Below the pieces are notes generated by a model. The model made no database searches. It was not told where the DNA came from and was given only the letters and a program-made list of their open reading frames with translations. From Rhipicephalus microplus (Eukaryota > Arthropoda > Arachnida > Ixodida > Ixodidae), in assembly GCF_043290135.1 (NCBI RefSeq), contig NC_134705.1:95435239-95499238 (forward strand): a stretch of DNA of 64,000 nucleotides, written 5' to 3'. This document shows positions 56,696-64,000 of this stretch, in pieces. Position numbers and translations under genes: made by a program. Each line of letters starts with the position of its first letter. Within the stretch, counting starts at the first letter, position 1.

Positions 56696-57872
56696 GAACA
56701 TGCAATAGCTGAAACATACAAGTGGCACTTAAATAAGCACGCTTGACTATGTAATACATTTGGCAAAGACGTATGGAAATGAAACTGCAAACCTTGCGTT
56801 AATGCGTCATGAGGAGGAGTTTCTTTTACAACATGGGTACCGTGTCTGTCTTGTTTGTGCAAGAAAAGATTGCGACACTTACGTCAAGCATAACGTTTCG
56901 CTTGGTGATATTGCCACAGCAAAGAGCTGTTGAGACAGCGAGAGCTGTCGCACGTTACTCTGCTTAGCCATTTCTTGCTTCTATAAAACGAACAGCAGGA
57001 CGAAAAGACAAAAGGAGACATTTCTTCACGTTTACGCGCTTGTCCAGTCTCGCTGGGCAAGCACGAAAAAGCGTTAACGAGCTGTACAGGCACTACCAAA
57101 ACTGCTCTGTTTCATTTTCTTCATGATCTGTTAGGTAATTCTGACAGTGTCGGCGTGGGTGCCCTATTTGCACTCTCTGAGCTGTCGATGAGGTAATGGT
57201 ATGCTGACGTCATCACCTCTATTATATGAAGTAAAAGTACGTTTCCATTGTGCAGCTTCATTTGGAGGTCAATGTCATAAAATGAGATTTTTTTCTTCAA
57301 TGCTGTGGATGTCTGACCTCGTTCCCGTGACAGGCAAAAGCAGCGTAATACATGCGGGGAAAAGTAAGAAGCCTGCCATATTTTCATTTATGTTCATTAT
57401 CATTTCTGTTTTGCACCTATATACTTACTTGCAGAGCATGCCTAGATAATAAAAAAATAAGCGCACGACAGCAGTATAGTGGGTAAAACCAGCACACCTG
57501 TATTTGTGGAGTAATTTTACCAATTGGTGTTGTTTGTTGAATCGCTGTGGAAAAGTTGATTTTTTTCCTTTCTGTATTGTTACCATTATTTAGAACCTTC
57601 AATTTCACTAAGTCGAGCATATATGCGAACTACTTCCACTGTCATTAGAGCCAGTGGTAGGTATGCTTGAAAACAGCAGAGGCAATATTGTGACGCTGCG
57701 GAACACCTAGTAAGAGCCCCCGCTGGTCGAGTTGAACGCTTTGCGTCGCTGTTTCAAAAAGCGCTTTATCACAACGTTGGCTCCTGTGACACCACGCCTT
57801 CCGAAAAGTTTCCTCTCACTTCAGCTTTTTTCTTCCTTTAAACTTGTTTACTTAATGATTTTATTGGCTATT
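56696..57872. other. non-coding stretch
   Basis: No gene or repeat recognised; short chance frames on both strands. Confidence 0.4.
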
Positions 57873-58045
<173 letters not shown>

Positions 58046-58594
58046 AATGCTGCAGGCATGTCCAGGGAAAGAGGACAGTAAAAACGGTACAAACACTGAC
58101 AAATTTTGGAAAATGGTGCAAGAAACAATGAAAACAATAACAGTGGTACAGTAATAAATTTAATACGATCAACAAAACAATATCGAGCAAATCAGTAAGA
58201 TTGAAGATTAAGATTATGCAACACACACAGCTCTTGTGCTTTGTGTTTCGGTTGCATGTAAGGCCGGGTCTTTCATGGAACAGTTTAAACAAGATTTCTT
58301 AAGAACTCGCAAAGTTGGCACATTCGAAATGACCGCAGACATGATTTTACTGAATAAAGTTTGCGCAACTATCTTTGTTAAATTGTGGATTTTTGTAACA
58401 TCGCGAAACGTACCAATCGTTCAGCCCTTCAATGCCCGAATGAAGAAAATTCCGAAGAACATAGGAAGTGAGATGCGATATATAAACCTGATAGGTTACA
58501 TCTATATTTCATGATTATACTCGTAGTACTTCCAATATTACTTTGATCAGTATCACAACTACTGCTACTAGTGCATCTAATAGTAATATTATTA

Positions 58595-58680
58595 ATATTA
58601 CAACAACAACAACAACAACAACAACAATAATAATAATAATAATAATATAGATAATAATAATAATAATACCCATGTTACAT
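58595..58680. repeat. (ACA)n then (ATA)n microsatellite
   Basis: About eight ACA units followed by ATA units interrupted once by atag. The long hydrophobic minus-strand frame over it is an artefact. Confidence 0.95.
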
Positions 58681-59373
58681 GCACCTTTCTCCCATAGAAA
58701 CAAGTGTGTAGCTGTTACTTATTCAAGCACATTTACCTTATGAAAAAATTTCAGTGGTGTACTTAAGTAAGTGATAAGTTCCACACTCCCTACTCATGTT
58801 AAGTTAGTACAGATTTTTTGAACGTTTAGCGCGTCCACTAAATTCGTACGATCCGTATACATACGTGAGCAGCGTAACGTGCGCATCCTTGGTGACATTT
58901 CACAATATTACAATCACGTAGCCTCAATATTTTGCGAGAAAATTTGCAATATAATTCCAGAATAGGGCGTTTCTACATTATCAAGCATGACCGAAAATTG
59001 TACTTTGCTTTTGGAGCAAGCGAAACGCGATGTACACAAAGTTATGTAACCCAGCAGGCTGCGTATGAAGTGCCGCGCGGCCTGTTCAAGTGACTGAAAT
59101 GGCGTGTTTTTTTTTTCTTCTCTTTTTCTTCTGATATTTGTGTTTCGCCAGACTGAGTCCATTAAGGCCTCCACTATCAGTGCAGTATTCAGAGCACGTG
59201 CAGCTAACGCTTTTTTTTTTCATATCCCCCGTGTGGAAGCTATAGTCAGGAAATCCTCCGCCCCACATACATTCATTTCCCGCAATCACTCGGGTGACTG
59301 CCTGACTGAGGCTGAGCGGCGTGCTACGCAGGTTAAGCCTCTCAAAGCGCTTTCACCCTAAAGCCTGTTCACC
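58681..59373. other. non-coding stretch upstream of a possible small exon
   Basis: AT-rich with T-runs at 59107-59115 and 59211-59220. It becomes more GC-rich from about 59230. No TATA box or initiator can be assigned with confidence. Confidence 0.3.
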
Positions 59374-59610
59374 GTGTCGAACCGAATGCCGAGTGGTGTT
59401 AGCGTTCCATTCCGGGAAATTGTCGTCGACGACGCATGCATGCGACAGGTCCCGCCGTTGCCGACGGGTTTTAGCGAGAAGTCTTCCGGAGTTCAAGCTT
59501 CCTGCTCGCTTTCACGCCTGCAGACCTGCCAAACCCTGTTTTGTACTTTGTGTGGGCGTGAGTTAAAATGTGCCGCGAGTGACAGCTTTCTAAGTTCGTA
59601 CAAAGCTTAA
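59374..59610 (+). CDS. possible small host exon or ORF, weakly UBE3D-like
   Basis: A 78-codon frame with GC-balanced codons, starting MPSGVSVPFREIVVDDACM and ending SDSFLSSYKA. An in-frame stop lies just upstream, so the ATG is the first available. A C-x2-C pair occurs in LQTCQTLFCTLCGRELK. In the E3 ligase UBE3D family a similar Q-T...F-x-C-x-x-C-G block follows a V-x-L/P-x-E-I/V segment, so a first exon of a UBE3D-like gene is conceivable. The resemblance is by eye and short. There is no downstream exon in view and no clear splice donor at the end. It could equally be chance. Confidence 0.3.
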   Translation: MSNRMPSGVSVPFREIVVDDACMRQVPPLPTGFSEKSSGVQASCSLSRLQTCQTLFCTLCGRELKCAASDSFLSSYKA

Positions 59611-59804
59611 CACTACTGATTGGGTGAAGTCAATTGGAATTCCGGGTGCTATAGTAAAAACGAATGTTATTGTTTGCGGAACGATGAAATATGTTAGTGT
59701 AGTATAATTAGACTCTCACAATGACTGTTCGTGCGGGCCCAAGAAAGTAGACAATCACCTTCAAAGCATGTGGCTTGAAGGCATGTGACAATGATGTTGA
59801 GTAT

Positions 59805-59961
59805 CTGATGGACGCGGAAATGTCGTAGCTCTGATTCGGGTGCACGTGAAAGAACCCCAGGTGGTCGAAATTTCCGGAGCCCTCCACTACGGCGTCCCTC
59901 ATAATCATATGGTGGTTTTGGGACGTTAAACCCCACAAATCAATCAATCAAATCAATCAAC
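59805..59961 (+). mobile_element. 5'-truncated Ruka-like SINE
   Basis: Carries the 3' 157 bases of the SINE seen at 34604-34849: acgcggaaatgtcgtag, gtgcacgtgaaagaacccc, cggagccctccactacgg, tttgggacgttaaacccc and an (ATCA)n-type tail. The tRNA-like head is missing. Direct repeats gatgttgagtat at 59793-59804 and 59962-59973 flank it, so the truncation happened at insertion. Confidence 0.88.
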
Positions 59962-59973
59962 GATGTTGAGTAT

Positions 59974-60983
59974 ACCCATTCAGCGCAACAGTGGCTGCGT
60001 CTATTGGCATGTCCTCAAACGAGTCGCAGCTTCGTATCCGAAATGCCACAGCTAGAACATATCTGAATGTGCACCACGCTACGTTTCACAACAAATTTCA
60101 CAATAAAACACGTACAACAAAAATAAGAGAATTTTCGAAAATATAAGCCAAATACCGTATTGTCTAGCACAGAAAAACCAAGCTTCTAACAGCTCGTTAG
60201 ATGTAATGGTTAACTTGCGCATTTGCTTGGTAACGCGTTAACATTGTTTGCCAGGTAATTGATTGCATACGTTTACAATTATGCAAAAGAAAACGCAAAT
60301 GTTCACGTGAACGTTGTTTCAAATACATCATGGGAAAATCAAAGCACATTGCAGTCTAAAACGTTATAAGTTACACGAAAAAAATACGGCTTCTTTTTCA
60401 TATGTACAGAAACAAAGCACAAGGTATGCATAGCACACAATGTTAACGTTCGGTATATTGAATTCATGGTTATTAGTCATGGCTTCACTCTCGAAACTTA
60501 TGATTTCGAAACATGCGTGGTAATATTAGATAACTTTATTAGCGGAAGCTGGTGCACGTTGAAATTGTTCCAATTATCTGAATGATGCTTCATCACAAGT
60601 TTAAAAAAGATAAGAATTCCTGTTGCATCGAGGTTACGACATGTAATATGATTCCTTATGAGTGAAATTTGCTCTCAGATGGTGAAAATAACATTTGTTC
60701 TCAAGATTAAACATTAGCAAGGCACCATAAAACAGCCATTCCATTAACAGTTTTATTTGTGCTGTAACGTGCAAACTTATCGGCCACAGCAACAACACTT
60801 CCGCAGTACTTAAAGAAACAAGGAATACCAAACAGTCCTGGTGACTTAGATTTCCTCTTCGTAACGACACGAGTGTACCATACCTAGCGGCCCCTACAAT
60901 ATACACGTCGTTGACGTCGTGCGTAAGCACTAAGTTTAGAAAAACAAAAGGCAGCATATCCACGGACTGAAAGATGGAGAGTA
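59974..60983. other. non-coding stretch
   Basis: AT-rich; no gene or repeat recognised. Confidence 0.4.
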
Positions 60984-61726
60984 GGGCGAAGCATTCGTCC
61001 GTCCATTCTTTCTCGCTTCCGTCCGTCCATGCGTCCGTATGTGTGACCGTCCGTGCGTCCATTCGCCCGTCCGTGTTCATTATGCCTGTTCGTGCGTCCG
61101 CACGTCCATCTGTGCGTACGTCCCTGCGTTCATCCATGCATCCGCCCCTGCGTTCGTCCATCCGTCGGTGCAGCCATCCGTGAGCCCGTCCATGCATCTG
61201 TCTGTGTGTCCATTCGTCAATATAGTCAACACTCCAAATACCACCATCTCGCTTCTTTTCATCATATATTCCGCATATGCACCGCCATCCAGCGGGAATT
61301 CCAAGGACTAAATGAGAGGTGGCACACGCACACTTTCGTACGGCTTGCGCTTCGTGTCTACTTCCCACCTTTAACCACATCGAGTTCATGGTATATACTA
61401 GTTCACTGTATTCATGGCACAGCGGCCCAACGCTCGCTAAACCTTTCCAAAACCAAGAAGGTTATGCCCTGCGAGCATAACGTAGCAATCGTTTCTTCTC
61501 AGATAGGGCTCAATGTACATGCCAATGGCTGCTAAGGGGGAATGAAAGAGAAGAATGCAGCTTTTAGTTAACGCGCACGCTGCGAATTTTTTATTTTTCA
61601 ACAACGCACAGGAGAAATCTCTCACCGGCACCACCTTGGAGGTCAAAATGTAAGACTGGTTACATACTACGACTACTACTACGACTACGAGGGACGAACA
61701 GGTGCCGCTATAAGGAGCGTCGCCCC
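60984..61726 (-). mobile_element. dispersed repeat with GGGGCGAAGC ends, copy B
   Basis: Opposite orientation to copy A at 24343-24863. Its right end complements to ggggcgacgctccttatag and the left end is gggcgaagcattcg. Shared internal blocks include the complement of ccgctggatggcggt and gaagcgagatgg, and a TCCG/GTCC-rich minisatellite (about 60990-61215). Length is about 743 bp, larger than copy A because of extra internal sequence. The 251-codon minus-strand frame over the minisatellite is not a gene. Confidence 0.7.
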
Positions 61727-62150
61727 TAAAAATTAATGGACACATCAATTCCAAATTGTGTAAATTTTAAAATGGGTTCAGCGAACGCCTGTGGCCATTG
61801 ACACGGGTTTTGTCAGAATGTAAAGCCATGTGGGCATCTTCCTTCTTGCATGAATGAACGCGCTGGGCACAGTGACGCAACGTGAGGAAATCACGGGCGC
61901 TGTTAAGTCAGACGCGACTGACGCTACCGGCGTCCGTGAGCACGCCCCAGCGGCCTCCTGACGCCATGCAGGGCACAGGCCGACGGACGAGTGGGTGAAT
62001 TGACTCGACCACGAGACTTATAAAGGCTTTCGCCTTGATAGACTGATGGTTCAGAGTGTTGCGTACTCTACAACACTCCTGTAGAACAAAACGGTAAAAC
62101 TGTTTAGAATAAATTGTGAACGCCTTAGAGCACGATACGAACTCTACTAC
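61727..62150. other. GC-rich then AT-rich stretch with a TATA-like motif
   Basis: 61880-62015 is GC-rich, followed by acttataaaggc at about 62017-62028, which resembles a TATA box. No gene follows downstream, so a promoter is only a possibility. Confidence 0.2.
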
Positions 62151-62169
62151 ACTCTTAAAAACGTTGTAA

Positions 62170-62400
62170 TACTCACTATAGTGAACTAGAGTATGATGAT
62201 CATATTCTAGTTAATGCTTGGGATGTAAAAACAGTGCAAAAAATATAGACAAGGAATGAGAAAGAGACGATACCGTGCTTCTTCCCCTGTCCTTTTCTAT
62301 ATGTCTTGCGCTATTTTTACATCCCAAGCATGAACCACCAACTAGCCGAACTCTTGCTACTATTGCTATTATCATATTCTAGTTCACCATAGTACTTACT
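62170..62400. repeat. imperfect palindrome split by the hairpin insert
   Basis: actatagtgaactagagtat (about 62175-62194) pairs with atattctagttcaccatagt (62374-62393), the arms being separated by the insert at 62213-62370. Without the insert and one duplicated copy the site would be a near-perfect palindrome of roughly 50 bp or more. Confidence 0.7.
62213..62370. mobile_element. hairpin-shaped retroposon-like insert with 14-bp duplications
   Basis: The 158-bp insert is flanked by perfect direct repeats atcatattctagtt at 62199-62212 and 62371-62384. Its first 117 bases form a hairpin: gcttgggatgtaaaaa (62216-62231) pairs exactly with tttttacatcccaagc (62314-62329), and similarity extends inwards (gcaa.a.atatag...aagga). 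A short right-hand tail (ccaccaactagccgaactc and a TTGCTA-rich end) is outside the hairpin. Duplication length fits LINE-type target-primed insertion; the hairpin could be a structural RNA or twin-priming product. Confidence 0.65.
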
Positions 62401-63240
62401 AACTTCGGTTTACTAAACACTTGTCACTTCTGTTACTAACCGGTTAGTAATTTAGGTTAGTAAAGGAGATGTTACTACCTCAACCGTTACGAACGCAGTT
62501 AGTAATAGGTAGTAACGATTGCTAACAAAAGATGTACTATACGCAATCATTTTGCTTCACGAATCACCCCTCTTATAATGGCCCAATTCGGGAGCATAAA
62601 CATTTGGATATATCTCTGAGTAATTACGCACATTATGTCATAAAGAAGAACTGCCCACATGCGCAGGTTCACGTGAAAAGTATAGTTCATTACCGGATCC
62701 AGGATTATTTATAGCCCAGACTTTGGGTGAAAGCAGCTGGTGACGGTGGGCGGTTTGGCAGTATAGCATGTATAATTTGAGTTAAACTCCTTTATTTGTA
62801 CAGCGTACAGTTTTTCTAGGTGAGTGAGGTAACGTAGTGTAGGACTTTTAATAAAGCATATTAAAAACAATTAGTTATGTCCATTTTGAATATTGCTGCC
62901 TCAACACGGCTAAATAATCCAGACATAACCCTTGGTAGTAAGCTTACATATATTGCCTCAATGAGCCTGAATGCATCCCCGTGCTACTAAATAAGTTGTT
63001 AGACGCTCGTAGTATTAATCTCTAAAATTTCTTCCAAAAGGTAATTAAATACGTGCATGGCGAAAAGTTACTAACCGTGCGCCAAAGGTGGTAACCATTG
63101 CAACCTTCAAGCGTTTCCTAACGTGGGTAGTAAAATGGTCGTAAAAGGTTAGTAATGGCCCAAGAAGGTTAGGAACAGTGGCTGTTACTAAGATTTTGCT
63201 CGCAGTTTCTAGCTGTTTACCAACTTTTTTTTTAAAGTGT
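62390..63240. repeat. region flanked by clustered GTTAGTAA/TTACTAAC motifs
   Basis: Motifs such as ttactaacc, ggttagtaa and gttagtaat recur in both orientations at about 62396-62520 and again at about 63070-63200, with few between. Clustered inverted subterminal motifs are a hallmark of some DNA transposons. No transposase ORF and no clear ends are visible, so this is a suggestion. Confidence 0.4.
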
Positions 63241-64000
63241 ATGGCAGCGCCATGGGCTGTCACAAACAAGTTTCTAGTTTTAGTGTGTTTGGAAAAAGTG
63301 TTTAACAATTTCCTGTACTTCATACTCCACTACTGGAGAGAAGTGAGACGTTTAGAGGAGTATTCAACGGTAAAAAACAGCTGCCGTGTGTTTACAAAAA
63401 GTGGTTAATGATTTAGAGTACTAGGTACTCTACTATGGGAGAGCATAAAGCCGTCCCGTGGGCCTCAACAGCAAAAGTACCGTGACGTACTTCCGGCTGC
63501 TACAAAGGCTACAAGTGCTCATTACGAACAACCACCGAGTAGCTGGAAGCATCTCCATACTGTCTTCCTGCCTTACACTATTTACACTCTAGGTGCTCGC
63601 GTACTTTTGAACAAAGTATATCATCAAAGTGATTTCAGAAATAGCGATTACAGTAACCATATGCCATTATCCTCTACAGGAAAGCATCTTTTCCTCCAGT
63701 TACACAAGATTTATTCCTAAGTCAAACCTATAAAGGTAACAAGTAACGGGAGGAGCGGATTTTGAAGCAGGCATACATCGCGCGTAAGAAAATCTCCGTC
63801 ATGTTAACCAAGTGAATGATGTTATACTCAGCATCATTTTTCTTGGTACTGAAGGAAAACTACGAGAGTGGAGCTTCTCCACGTGTAGCACTGCACGAAG
63901 TAGATCGACGTGGCGCACGTTTTGTAACGCTATGGAGAGTGAAGGGGGGGGGGGGGGGGGCTCCATCAGTGTTTCATGTAGACGCAGAAGTCACTGAACA
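63241..64000. other. non-coding stretch to the window end
   Basis: No gene recognised. A G-homopolymer (about 18 G, 63943-63960) lies near the end. Confidence 0.4.

Noticed and set aside
58515..58703. Small hydrophobic (membrane-like) protein on the minus strand
   Set aside because: It is a translation of the ACA/ATA microsatellite.
60634..61389. 251-codon minus-strand frame
   Set aside because: It lies largely over the purine-rich minisatellite of the GGGGCGAAGC repeat (repeated TDG/RTD codons) and has no domain.

Overview
The window looks like repeat-rich nuclear DNA from a hard tick (Ixodida, a Rhipicephalus/Dermacentor-like genome). The evidence is a tRNA-derived SINE of the kind described in Rhipicephalus (Ruka), several I/R1-like and RTE-like LINE lineages, Ty3/gypsy elements, long GATA/CTGT/GTTA microsatellites, and long AT-rich stretches with no coding signal. 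There is no bacterial organisation: no operons, no Shine-Dalgarno-type gene packing and no CRISPR. The species call is inference from repeat families and codon style.

Layout. 1-14 kb is mostly AT-rich non-coding DNA holding an RTE-like LINE tail (about 880-1060), a palindromic MITE-like unit (6003-6226), a GC-rich patch (about 7080-7720), a deleted pogo/Tigger-like DNA transposon (9973-10993) and a tRNA-like SINE head (about 11041-11130). 14.2-18.5 kb is a minus-strand, decayed R1/I-like LINE. 18.7-22.4 kb is a decayed plus-strand gypsy element. 22.5-24.9 kb holds a 147-bp tandem repeat, an inverted-repeat element capped by GATA/TATC arrays, and one copy of a repeat with GGGGCGAAGC ends. 26.5-30.1 kb is a second decayed R1-like LINE ending at a 370-bp compound microsatellite. 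32.0-33.1 kb is a 5'-truncated RTE LINE. A full-length SINE with 13-bp target duplications lies at 34604-34849. 35.2-36.0 kb carries the clearest host-gene remnant, an FHA plus RING sequence resembling RNF8, with a frameshift in the FHA core and a cut-off RING.

The centrepiece is 38.5-48.7 kb. A gypsy element with short, diverged LTRs and a mostly deleted gag is split between protease and reverse transcriptase by a complete LINE of about 5.97 kb (39616-45588). The LINE is flanked by perfect 12-bp target duplications and keeps two open reading frames, a zinc-knuckle ORF1 and a 1239-residue endonuclease/RT/RNase H ORF2. All the catalytic residues I looked for are present. It is the youngest and most intact element here and may still be mobile.

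48.7-64 kb holds a tRNA-Gly-like SINE (50889 onward), another decayed I-like LINE (about 51590-56695), GTTA and ACA/ATA microsatellites, a possible small host exon (59374-59610, weakly UBE3D-like), a 5'-truncated SINE copy with target duplications, a second GGGGCGAAGC-type repeat, and a hairpin-shaped retroposon with 14-bp duplications inserted into a palindrome.

I see no complete host gene. The window is best read as intergenic or intronic tick DNA built by successive transposon insertions. The nested LINE gives a relative order of events: old gypsy first, then decay, then a recent LINE.
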